DNA from: Chaetoceros tenuissimus
Lineage: Eukaryota; Bacillariophyta; Thalassiosirophyceae; Chaetocerotales; Chaetocerotaceae
Reading direction: 5' to 3'
NCBI GenBank assembly: GCA_021927905.1
Contig: BLLK01000038.1
Location: 1,612,001 to 1,676,000, forward strand
DNA length: 64,000 nt
In this document: positions 20,643-31,187 of the stretch, piece after piece
How the letters are laid out: each line of letters starts with the position of its first letter
How positions within the stretch are numbered: position 1 is the stretch's first letter
The notes under the pieces: generated by a model
The model's database searches: none
What the model was told of the DNA's origin: nothing
Seen by the model: the letters and a program-made list of their open reading frames with translations, nothing else
Translations under genes and position numbers: made by a program

Positions 20643-20863
20643 ACCTGAGATCTAGTGAAGACTCTCCAGTTTGTAAGAAGGATGCAATTCAAAATATCTA
20701 CTCTAACTAGAGTGTTGATAGAAATAGACATGAAAATGGAAATTGAAAAGCGTATTGCAAAATGATTGAAAAGATATAATGGTACGAAGAAATGAAAATG
20801 GCCGCTGTGTGAAAGAAATGTGAATTAGACAAAAGGGCCTCAATTTGACGTGTCAGGATTGTA

Positions 20864-21945
20864 TCAATAACCACTATTTACCCAAGTATCTGTAGAAGAC
20901 GAATGCCCCGTGGAATCCATCTCTTGCAATTCCAAGCTACCACTGGAAACAGTTCGAAGTGGAGACCCAGGACTATTTCCTTGAATGAAACGAATAAGTC
21001 CATTCACAATTTGGAATCGTTGCATCTGATCATCTTCTTCATCATCATCATCAAAGAATTCTTCACTTAATGTTCTTGACTTTCCATCATCGTCAATCAG
21101 TCGAGTTCTACACATGGGGCAATCATCATTCAGCATCATCCATGGAATGACACTATGGTACAATTTTTGAAAAGAATGAGATATGACAAGAATGAGATGT
21201 TAATGAGTCAAAAGGATAGATAGTAATAAATCATAGAGATATACGCAGTACTATGAAACTCACCAATCCTTATGAAAACAATGCAGACATCGTAAATGCC
21301 GTGAGATGTAATTTCATCCCCAATTTCGAACGGGTCTAGACAAATGGTACGCATCAAATCTTCATTTTCTTCCGTGATATCAGTATTGGCATCCATGAGA
21401 AAGGAACTGTCAGTCATTTCCTATAAAAAGTAGTATTCATAGTGAGCAACATAGATGTCAGCGTCAAATGCAGTAGGATGCAAAAAGATTCATCATAGGG
21501 TTCTCTTTCTCGTTCATCCTTGTAAATTTGAAAATTTTCAAACTTGATTGATTCAAACAAAGACTCAACACGACTTTTTCCACTGACAACAATAGCATAG
21601 CTTAGAAATTCAATTAAAATATGAAAAACGTACATTGGTCTTCATGGCAGCAGCCACAACAGGTTCCCTTCGTTTCGGGTCCAATTTCTTCTCTTTCAAT
21701 CTTCTCGCAAGCCGTCTCTGTCATCGTCGTTCAATTCATGCATTCTCTTCTTGCTCTCTCTGATCAGCTTTGTAACAAATAGCAGCCATGAAAATCATCC
21801 ATAATACAGCTAGAATTTTGAAAATAGTTGGTGTGTCTTCATCTTGCGGTGGTTCATGGTCCACTGCTTGGTCATACTTGTTGTGTGTATGATTGTGATG
21901 ATGATGGCTCAAGCCTCATACAATCTCTATTGCTATTGCATTCAT
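20864..21945 (-). pseudogene. Transmembrane RING-H2 finger gene, decayed
   Basis: Layout recoverable on the minus strand: ATG at 21945-21943; a short His-rich stretch; one membrane span (IFKILAVLWMIFMAAICYK); a basic stretch (QRRLARRLKEKKLDPKRREP); then a RING-H2 finger with ICLDPFEIGDEIT, LRCLHCFHKDC and LNDDCPMCR; acidic tail to 20864. At least one intron is clear (about 21154-21265, GTGAGT to CATAG), and splicing across it creates the Cys of FHKDC. Disablements: three in-frame TGA codons before the finger, a one-base loss between the two halves of the finger, and Arg where the first zinc Cys should be. Intact relatives would be E3 ubiquitin ligases. Confidence 0.65.
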
Positions 21946-22831
21946 CTCGAGTTATGATTAGTAGATTCGATTCAGTTGAAAAGTTTTGGTTTTAAATTGC
22001 CTTTTGAATGAAGGTAATCAATGATGAGGAAAGAATTCCGACTAAAAGGTGGAATGGTGGATGATAAAGAGAAGGCATGGCACGGCAAGCAGGAGAACAC
22101 ACGCAAAGTGAGACCCGAATTGGTCGGTGGATGAGGTGAGTGAACTAATCACGCAGCTCCAAATTTCGTAGCAAAGATGAAAAAAGCCAAAGTCTTTGCT
22201 CTCTTTAGAATGGAAATATTAAATCTATGAACACATTTTGATACTCGATCGTAGTCTAGTTAGATATATTTACGTAGTTCTAATACAATTCAAATTCGTT
22301 TTGGATCGGAATTTGTGATGTGTTGACATTGACATCTCTTTTAACCACTGATTAACGTCTTTAGACCTATCCCATTTTTTGGAAAAAGAAAGTCCAACGC
22401 TCGCAGTTTCTTAGTCAAAATACAACAGTGCAAGAAGACACTTGAAATGCTGCCGAAATTAAGCTTCTTTCAACAGTAAACATTACACACATGTTCAATG
22501 ATACAAAGTACTCATAGTCAAACCTCTAATCAGCTATTTCCATATGGGTGTGACGACGATAACTTACTTCTCCGACTGATTGATTCCATCAGTATGAGCT
22601 TAGTCAAATTGCAACAGTCGCGATTTTGTACCACACAATACGTACAGCGCGAACTCCAACTCTGGAAGGAGACGTCAGAATATCACTAGTTGCAGTAGAA
22701 AGATATGGTTTGGAGAACTTTTTGTGCCTTAAAATCCCAAAGAACATATCTATTCATAAAAAGGAGAACTCGTAATATCGCACCACATCTATTCAAATCT
22801 ATCCCAAAGCTTTTCAACACAATCTTGTAAG
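21946..22831. promoter_or_regulatory. Upstream region of flavoprotein gene 1, conserved with gene 2
   Basis: No gene. From about 22380 to the ATG it is clearly similar to 27115-27592 upstream of the second flavoprotein gene. Both contain two direct copies of a motif TAGTCAAA(A/T)T(G/A)CAACAGT: here at 22412-22429 and 22601-22618. A 63-codon frame at 22498-22689 is not preserved in the second copy, so it is treated as noncoding. Confidence 0.55.
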
Positions 22832-25054
22832 ATGAAACTTCCATCTGTCGCATTATTGTTTACTTATGGAGTCCTATGTTGTGCTCCAGGAGGATACGCC
22901 AAAGAATCACTCGACACTAGAGAAGATCATGTCGATCTTGCATCAGCAGAGGATGTTCTCGGAGATGATCTCAACAATGGGTCTCTTCGGGCTAGAGGAT
23001 TGAAAAAGAAGGTAAGTGTGATATATATTTAATATTGAAAGCACTTATATTATCTATGCATCTTGCTAATTCTTTGATGTGCCTCATTAGGAATGGTCGT
23101 ACAAAGGAAAGAAAGGCGACGACATGACTTCTTCTTCTTCGAAAGGAGAGTGCGGTGTGGACTATTGTGAAGCCAAACAAATCTCTCTCGGGGGAATGAA
23201 GACTTGCTTGAAGGAACACTTTGATCATCTATCCAATCTATACTTTCCCGATGATGGAGATGACTACTATCTAGCTAGAATCACAGCATCCGGCGCTTCG
23301 CGATACCCAGCAGCTATAGTGTATGTAGAGAATGTCGAAGAAGTACAACATGCTCTAAAGTGTGCCGTCGATAACGGATACAAAGTATCGGCAAGAGGAG
23401 GTAACCACTCCTATCAGGGTATGGCTACGATGGATGGATATGTCGTGATCGATATGGGCCGTACTTGCAAACCTGACGAGTTTGTGGTAGACAAGACTGA
23501 CCAGGGACCTCATATCTTGGAAGGCAGTAAATACATTGGTACAATCAAGGCGCAAGCTGGATGCACCAATGCCATCATGTTGGCTGCTGGACATGAGCAT
23601 TTCGGCGAAGATGCAGGTATGACTCTGATTGGATCTTGTCCTTCTGTGGGCATTACTGGTTTCGTTTTGGGAGGTGGTGGTGGTGATATATCTCCTTATG
23701 TAGGATATGGAGTAGATATTGTGAAGGAGTTTGAGTTGGTTTTGTACGATGGTACAGTTGTGAAGGCATCTGAGGAAGAGAATGCAGATTTGTATTGGGC
23801 AAGTCGTGGAGGAGGAGGAGGGAATGGAATGTAAGTACTAAACTGTTTGTCGATAATGAGATTACTTTGAATTTTGATCATACAGGTCTTACCAACGATG
23901 TATCTAAAAGCGTCACTCATCTGACGTACAAGATTGTGCAAGCACCCAAGCAAAAGTATGAGGAAGACAAGGGTAGGAAATTCACATTGTTTTATCTTTT
24001 CATGGATATCAAAGATATTGGCAAGGCTGCCAAGCGTATCATGGAGTGGTTTTATGATGCGGATCCTCTTATCACAGGAAAGTTCGGTGGTGGCTTTGGA
24101 TGGGGTGGTCCTGTCGACATTTCCTTTAATTTCATCTACCTTGGCAGTTGGAGAGAAGCTGTGGAAGACTTGAAAACTACCGGACTTCTTGATGATGAAA
24201 TCTTTACTGTATTTCCTGGTTCCCCGGACTTATCTTCTACTATTCTCAGTGAAAACTACGAAGTACTTTGCAACTTTGGTAAGCCTTGTCCACAATTGGA
24301 AGGTTCTCTCAGTAGTGCATATGAATTCAATTCCTATGCGGAAGCCGAAATTTTTCATATCTGCAAAGGCGGTCTGTTTAGAGATTGGTCCTGGACTGCT
24401 TCAAGCTATAGTGGTGATTTTTGCAAAGATTTAGGCATTGACGACGAGGAATGTGAAGACGCCGTTGAATGGAAAGGTTTTCCCGTCAGAACACCAAAAG
24501 TTTGTAACAAGGTCGTGATTGATGCAATGATGGAAAAGGCTGGAGATCCTTCAAGTTTCATGAACTCACATGGTCCTAGTCAGGAATTCATTGATCACTT
24601 ATTGAGTCTTCCAACTACACCAGAGAATACAACAGTATCGATGGCTTTAGACTATTTAGTGTCCAAAAATAGTTTACCAGGAGCAAGTATTTTACCAAGA
24701 CTAGATGACAAACTTTTTACTAAAATCCTCAAGGATTACCCTGAACGACTCGACCACTTGCAACATGCCGCTGCACTTAAAGTTGACCCAGATGCAACTG
24801 CCTATCCCTGGAGAAATGGTGCATTCATGTTGGGATACAGCTCTAGTGAAAGTGCAAAGTCATACATGGAACTTCTACTCAAAGAAGGATATCCACTACA
24901 GGGATACTATGCCTACTTGAACCCTCAAGGAATGAAGAAATGGAGATCATTCTTTTTCGATGACAAGTGGAAAGATCTTGCAAAGATCAGAGCAAAGTAT
25001 GATCCGAAGGATGTTTTCGGGAAGCCATTGACAATTGAGTCTTTAGGTGAATAG
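22832..25054 (+). CDS. Secreted berberine-bridge-type FAD oxidoreductase, copy 1
   Basis: CDS join(22832..23011,23091..23830,23911..25054), 687 residues. The family oxidises alcohols, carbohydrates or alkaloids, passing electrons from FAD to O2 and releasing H2O2. Signal peptide (MKLPSVALLFTYGVLC). FAD_binding_4 domain: RYPAAIVYVENVEEVQHAL, GGNHSYQ with His166, and GSCPSVGITG with Cys243; His and Cys sit where bicovalent flavin attachment occurs. C-terminal BBE domain ends KIRAKYDPKDVFGKPLTIE. The second acceptor was placed at 23910 because only this yields GNGIVTHLTYKI, matching the family and the paralogue. Substrate unknown. Tandem with 27593. Confidence 0.88.
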
Positions 25055-25748
25055 AAGGAAGACGAAACTCTCGAAGTCTCAAACGAAAGAATGAACTTGC
25101 GTTGAGGTATGTGTTGTTACATGGTAGTTACTCGAACAGGCAAATACATATGGAGGCTTGAACTTTAATACCTCAACGCTGTCTCAAATACATAATAATT
25201 GCATGTTTTATCAGTCATATTTGCAGAATGTATTATGAGTAGTTTTACCTTTTTTTCCATTCTGTGTATGTTATTTGAGGAATCATTTTTAAAGGCAGTC
25301 GACCATTGGGTCTTTCTCATACTATGGATGAAATAGTATGCAAGAGAAGTCTAAGTGTTCTCCATTAAGATTTGGCTTCGTCAAATTTTATTTCTCTTCT
25401 TTCCCAACTGATTACATTTCAATACCTTGAGAGATGACTCCTTTTACATGAGAGTCTCCTATATTTGCTAGAGCAACGTTCAGACTGTCCTTTGTATTAT
25501 AAATCGTTACTCCAAGTCTAGATAGAATGCGTCCGTGGTCTATGTTCTTCAAAAGTTGGTGCATGATGACAGATATTCTTTCCATACACTAAAGAAAAGT
25601 AAGGTGGTAATACAATGAAAGAATTTAGAGGACCAAAAAATGATTAGAATCACAGTTCGCTACATCAAAGAGCTAAATCAACCAATGCCCTCAGTTCGGT
25701 CATTTGGAACAGAAATATCATATATACGCTATAAATATATCACCCTAC
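25055..25748. other. Convergent spacer
   Basis: No gene or recognised repeat in these 694 bp between the flavoprotein and the hydrolase. Confidence 0.3.
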
Positions 25749-26858
25749 TCACAACCAACCCACCCATTGCTCAATCGCTTCATCACTTGCATACCAAGAT
25801 AAATTCCTTTCTCTTTGCATTCTTGCCAAATCCCCTGTAAACAAGTCTCCTCCAAAAGTATCTCCAAACGAAAAGTGCAAAATATCCCCTTCTAATACAA
25901 GCTTGTCACAATTCTTTCCCTCCATAGCCAAAGCACTAAACACAGGCGTCACACCATCACCATCGTATTGACTTCCATCACTGCCTTCACTGCAACAGAA
26001 ACTATACGCGTTCTTTGTAAAAGTTCCACATTTATCCCCTTGGAATCCTTTACCAGCAACTGCCAATGCACGTACATTATCCGGAATCTCTTCACGATTG
26101 ATCCACTCAATACTCTTGAATGCAGCACCAGGAGCATTTGCATTTGGTGATCCAAGTGTCACCAAGCTATGTACCAACTCCGATCCATTGTAACTTCTTC
26201 CACCATAATTTCTATTCGACAAATACACTCGAGAAATCCATCCACCAGCAGAATGTCCAATCAATGCAATCCTACCCTTTGCATCTTTACGATCTGGTAT
26301 AGATTCTGATAAGAACTCTCCTCTCGGATTGACATTCTGAGGAAACAAATCAACCTCGGACGATCCTCCTACTTCTAATACACCACCGGGGTTATCATTG
26401 AAATCAAGTGCACAATCTATCCAACTGTATTTAATCTCTTTTGGTACTTTTGTGACATCTCCATTGTGATATGCCAAGTGCCGTACAGTATAATCAATTC
26501 GTTCCAAAATAGGACGAGCAGATCGACCTCCTAAACAAGGTATCCAATGATTATTTGGGAATGGTACGGCTATACTCGGTATACCTCTCTTTTGAAGTGC
26601 ATCTACAAGTGGCTGCATCTCATCTGCTCCGGTGAGAAAGCCGGGAACAATGACTGCTGCTTTGATATCATTGAGTGACGATGATAAGTTTGTCGATGAT
26701 GATAGATTTGAGCTGCTTTCATATCTGTTAGTTATTGGCCTTTGATATGATTGGGACGACGAGATGAATGCTTGAGTGCCATTGGAAGCAATCACTGTGA
26801 ATAGGAAAAGGATTCTTGCTGCTCTTGCTGGAAGGTAGCCTCTCATTTTTCTTTTCAT
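25749..26858 (-). CDS. Plastid-type alpha/beta hydrolase (lipase/esterase-like)
   Basis: Intronless, 369 residues. Hydrophobic N-terminus ARILFLFTVIASNGTQA|FISS has Phe after the predicted signal cleavage site, a diatom plastid-import feature. The hydrolase core begins AAVIVPGFLTGADE, the nucleophile elbow is IGHSAGG, and VTLGSPN follows; later YDGDGVTPVFSALA (candidate acidic residue) and GDILHFSFG (candidate His) complete the triad. Resembles plant plastid alpha/beta hydrolases and PGAP1-like lipases. Substrate cannot be read from the sequence; plastid lipids are plausible. It lies between the two flavoprotein genes on the opposite strand. Confidence 0.8.
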   Translation of the reverse strand: MKRKMRGYLPARAARILFLFTVIASNGTQAFISSSQSYQRPITNRYESSSNLSSSTNLSSSLNDIKAAVIVPGFLTGADEMQPLVDALQKRGIPSIAVPFPNNHWIPCLGGRSARPILERIDYTVRHLAYHNGDVTKVPKEIKYSWIDCALDFNDNPGGVLEVGGSSEVDLFPQNVNPRGEFLSESIPDRKDAKGRIALIGHSAGGWISRVYLSNRNYGGRSYNGSELVHSLVTLGSPNANAPGAAFKSIEWINREEIPDNVRALAVAGKGFQGDKCGTFTKNAYSFCCSEGSDGSQYDGDGVTPVFSALAMEGKNCDKLVLEGDILHFSFGDTFGGDLFTGDLARMQRERNLSWYASDEAIEQWVGWL

Positions 26859-27592
26859 TTCTTCTACTTTAATGATATGGACGACTGACTAGTGATTATT
26901 CAACATGCATAGCTACAGCATTTCCTCTTTTCAAAGAAAGCTGCACTTCTTCAATGTGATGATGTCCTATGTGATGTGTGATGTGGAAAATGAATGATGC
27001 AACATCTACATGTGATCTTTGCTGAGTACTGTAGTGTTGCATGTTGTCTTTTGGAAATGGCCTCATTGACGTGTCAAGATTGTATCTTTAACCACTGTTT
27101 ACCTGCTTTACCCGACCTCTTTTTTCTGAAAAAAAGACAAGTCCAACGCTCCAGTTTCTAGTCAAAATGCAACAGTGCAAGAAGACACTTGAAATACTGT
27201 CAAAATCCATTCTTTTTCACCAGGAAATAATACACTTATTTTCAAAAATACAAAGAACTTGCATCCAGATATCTCACAAGCTTTTTTTGAGGTGGCTGTG
27301 ACGACAACAACTTACTTTTCCAACTGATTGATTCCATCAGAATGAGCTTAGTCAAATTGCAACAGTCAAGGTTTTATACCACCCAATACGTACAGCGCGA
27401 ACCCAAATGTACATGAGACGTCAAAACATCACTTGTTGCAGTAGAAAGATATGTTTTTGGAGAAGGTTTTGTGCCTGAAAATCCCAAAGAACATATCTTT
27501 TCATAAAAAGGAGAACAAATAATATTGCATCGCTTGATTGCACCACATCTATTCAAATCTATCCCAGAGCTTTTTCAACAGAACCTTGCAAT
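26859..27592. promoter_or_regulatory. Upstream region of flavoprotein gene 2
   Basis: No gene. 27115-27592 matches the upstream region of copy 1, with the direct-repeat motif at 27159-27176 and 27349-27366. A short stretch near 27059-27105 also resembles 20838-20880 at the 3' end of the decayed RING gene, so the duplicated unit may once have included that end. Confidence 0.5.
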
Positions 27593-29817
27593 ATGAAACT
27601 TTCGTCTGTTGTGTTTTTGCTTACAATTGGAGCCCACTGTGGTGCTTCAGGAGGATACGCCAAAGAAGATTCACTTGGCGCTCGCGAAGATATCAATGTA
27701 GATCTTTCATCGGAAGATGTTCTCGGAGATGAGCTCCACAGTACTGGGTCTCTCCGGGCTAGAGGATTGAAAAAGAAGGTGAGTACTCTAAGTATTTCAG
27801 ATGCAAAGCTTTTATATTTTTCTTTGAAGTATATCAATTTTTTGAAATGCCTATATTAGGACTGGTCTTACAAAGGGAAAAAAAGCGACGACATGACTTC
27901 TTCTTCTTCTTCTAAAAGAGAGTGTGGTGTAGACTATTGTGAAGCCAAACAAATCTCTCTAGGTGGAATGAAGAGCTGCTTGAAGGAACACTTCAATCAT
28001 CTGTCCAACCTATACTTCCCTGATGATGGAGATGGCTACAATCTCGCGAGACATACGCCATATGGTGTTTCACGATACCCAGCAGCTGTTGTATATGTAG
28101 AAGATGTCGAAGAAGTACAACATGCTCTAAAGTGTGCTGTCGATAATGGGTATAAAGTATCGGCAAGAGGAGGTAACCATTCCTTTCAAGGACTTGCTAC
28201 GATGGATGGATATGTTGTCATCGATATGGGCCGTACATGCAAACCTGATGAGTTTGTAGTAGACAAAGACTGATCAGGGCCCTCATATCTTGGAAGGCAG
28301 TAAATACATTGGTACCATCAAGGCTCAAGCTGGATGTACCAATGCCATCATGCTGGCTGCTGGACATGAGCATTTTGGTGACAACGATGGTATGACTCTC
28401 ATTGGATCTTGTCCATCTGTGGGTATTACAGGTTACGTTTTAGGTGGAGGAGCTGGTGATATTTCTCCGTATGTAGGATATGGAGTAGATATTGTGAAGA
28501 AGTTTGAGTTGGTTTTGTATGATGGTACAGTTGTGAAAGCTTCTGAGGAAGAGAATGCTGATTTGTATTGGGCAAGTCGTGGAGGAGGAGGAGGTAATGG
28601 AATGTAAGTACGAGCTTTCTTTCTTGTACGAAACGTTAGTCCCAAAGGAATTTTCTGACTTTTTATCTGTATTCACTAGTGTTACTCATCTGACGTACAA
28701 GATTGTGCAAGCTCCGGAGCAAAAGTATGAGGAAGAAAATGGTAAAAAATACACACTTCTCTATCTCGCAATGAATACAAAAGATGTTGACAAGGCTGCA
28801 AAGCATATCCAGGAGTGGCTCTATGATGCAGATCCGCTCATCACAGGCAAATTTGGCGGTGCCTTTGCATGGGGACCAGGGTATGTCGCTATGCCTTTTG
28901 TATATCTAGGGAGCTGGAGAGAAGCTATGGAAGATTTACAAGCCACTGGACTCCTCGATGATGAAATATTTACTGTTGAACCAAGACCCTTCACAGGCTA
29001 TGGGAATGCTATTCTCAGTGAAAATTATGAGGTTCTTTGTACTTCTGATCAGTCTTGCCCCCAATTTGAGAATGGTATGGTCAGTAGTGCATATGAATTC
29101 AATACCTATGCTGAGGTTGAGCTTAATTTTATGTGTACTGAAGGTTTATTTAACTACGGATCATTTGAATGGTCTAATACCAGCGGGAACTTCTGCAAGG
29201 ATCTTGGCATTGCTGACGACCAATGCGAAGATGATATTCAGAAATTAGGCATTCCTCTTCGGAAACCAAAGCTTTGTAATAAACTTGTCATTGATGCAAT
29301 GATGGAAAAGGCTGGAGACCCTTCAAGTTTTATGAACTCTCATGGTCCTAGTCTTGAATTTGTAGATGCAACTCGAGGTAGTTTTAACGCAACTGTATCA
29401 GGGGTGGTTCAATTAATTCAGGAAAATTCTCTATCAATAGCAGGAGCAAGTATGTGGCCAAGACTAGATGACAAACTTTTTGCCAAAATCCTCCAGAATC
29501 ACCCTGAAACTTCAAGTCACTTGCAACATGGTGCTGCCCTAAAAGTCCGATCAGATACAACTGCCTACCCATGGAGAAACGCTGCTTTCCAGGTACAATA
29601 TAGTTCCGATGCAGCGGCGAAGTCCTTCTTGGAGCTTCTAATCAAAGAAGGAGTTCCAGCCCAAAGATACTATGCCTACTTGAACCCTCCAGGAATGAAG
29701 AAATGGAGATCATACTTTTTCAATGACAGGTGGAAGGATCTGACAAAGATCAGAGCAAAGTATGATCCCAAGGATGTATTTGGGAAGCCATTGACTATCG
29801 AGTCTTTTGGTGAATAA
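27593..29817 (+). pseudogene. Berberine-bridge-type FAD oxidoreductase, copy 2, one-base frameshift
   Basis: Exons 27593..27778, 27860..28603 and 28680..29817 match copy 1 in position and phase. Without the break it would give 688 residues with the same signal peptide, GGNHSFQ and GSCPSVGITG flavin sites and C-terminal BBE domain. One extra A in GTAGACAAAGACTGA (about 28262-28276), against GTAGACAAGACTGAC in copy 1, shifts the frame and brings in a TGA at 28272. Nothing else is broken and the splice sites are canonical, so this is either a very young null or an error in an A run. The protein differs from copy 1 at many positions, so the duplication itself is not recent. Confidence 0.75.
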
Positions 29818-30344
29818 AAGCAAGCCATAATTCTCGAAGCCTCATTCCTATCGCTTGCTCATTCGAAAGAATGAACTTCGTTTTGTAATACTGTCGTGCA
29901 TTACATTAATCGTTCTCGAACAAACAAATGCGTATGGAGGGAAGAACACGTGAAATCTTGGGAATCAGTATGTAACTACATGGCTATTTAAATTTGTCAT
30001 TATTGATATTTAGTTTATAATAAGCAGCAAGTATTAGTTACCAACTTTTCTCTCAGCAACATGGAAAAGTAAGCTTATAGATCATAAAGTATGAAACTCA
30101 CAGAACATTGATCTTATAGAACATTGATACGACGATAAGTAATGAGAGTCGCACGCGTTCGCAATTTCGAGCATAATTCTACGGAACGAATGAAAGAAGA
30201 GACAATGTGCCAATTGCAATGAAATCATTTGTTTTCAAGAAACAACCAATCTAGATACGAAGCGCAGAAGGTCCAAAATCAAATTGCATTATACTCTTAG
30301 TCCATCTACTAGATTGTTGATAAATTATAGCTTCTAAATTATGC
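29818..30344. other. Spacer
   Basis: No gene seen. The last part (from about 30340) begins to match the 3' flank of the LRR gene at 19.8 kb. Confidence 0.3.
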
Positions 30345-30526
30345 AACTATGAACTAAACTACATTTACCCCATCATTTCTAGCATATATCTTCTCAACAT
30401 TTTCATCTCATCAATATTCTCCAAATAAGGATTCTCTGACAAATATTTTAGAGGTGTGATCTTTCCTTGATACATTCGTATCCCCGGTATGAATCGCCGC
30501 CACTCCTCTGTCTGAACCCTAATTCT
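30345..30526 (-). pseudogene. Chimeric, internally deleted LRR remnant
   Basis: About 115 bp matching the C-terminal end and 3' flank of the 19.8-kb LRR gene (shared gaactaaactacatttacccc and onwards) joins at about 30461 to about 65 bp matching the N-terminal end of the 35-kb LRR copy (reverse complement encodes RVQTEEWRRFIPGIRMY). Everything between is missing. The join sits in a shared ctttcctt and coincides with the left end of the 4.03-kb duplication. Confidence 0.7.
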
Positions 30527-30540
30527 TGAGATCTAGTAAA

Positions 30541-31187
30541 GTCTCTCTAGTAATACAGTTTCTAGTGAGGATACAATTCAAAAGATCTAGAGTACTGACA
30601 GAAATAGATGCAGTGAAATCATCATTGCGCAATGCTAGAAAAAATGATTGAATAGATATGAAAAAGAAAAGAGGAAGAAAGGGGAAGGAGGCAAAATGGT
30701 CTTCAACTGTGCCAAAGTAAGGATTAGCTCATTAGTTTTTAAAATTTCTACAAGTTTAGCTAAAATGCCATTATTAAAATCCATTTTTAGCATTTTTTTG
30801 AGATATTTCAGTACCGGTACAATCTCATTCTTGTAAATGAACTCCCTCGCCAAAATGTTCAGAATTTCTTTTCTTTCACTTTTCCTCGGGTTATCATACG
30901 ACAGATACACTACAAACTACAAAGCAAAAATACAAGCTACAAAAAGTTGACATATATTTATATTTTTATCAAAAGAGAAAAGAAGATCATTTACAGCAGC
31001 GAGAAATTTTGATTTGAATTCAATGCATAGCTGATGAAAGAATATGAAAACATCCCCTCATGCTTCAACTGTTTTCTTCTCAACTACTTACATCTTTGAA
31101 TATAATATTTAGAAGAGGCAAAACAAATTTTGCAACGATATATCATTGAACGATACAACTGTAGGTGAAAGTCGTAATTGAAATAGG
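30541..31187 (+). promoter_or_regulatory. Upstream region of the glycosidase gene, copy A
   Basis: 647 bp without a supported gene, identical apart from one indel to 35714-36363. Contains a purine-rich stretch at 30661-30695 that recurs near 35834 and 43930. Presumed promoter of the secreted glycosidase on the right and former 5' flank of the LRR gene on the left. Confidence 0.4.

Noticed and set aside
22498-22689. 63-codon open frame upstream of flavoprotein 1
   Set aside because: The homologous region upstream of flavoprotein 2 does not keep the frame, so the conservation is of DNA, not protein.
30648-30910. Opposing short frames (62 and 91 codons) repeated at 35808-36086
   Set aside because: They are preserved only because the whole 4-kb block was duplicated recently; composition is that of noncoding sequence and the 3-bp indel falls inside.
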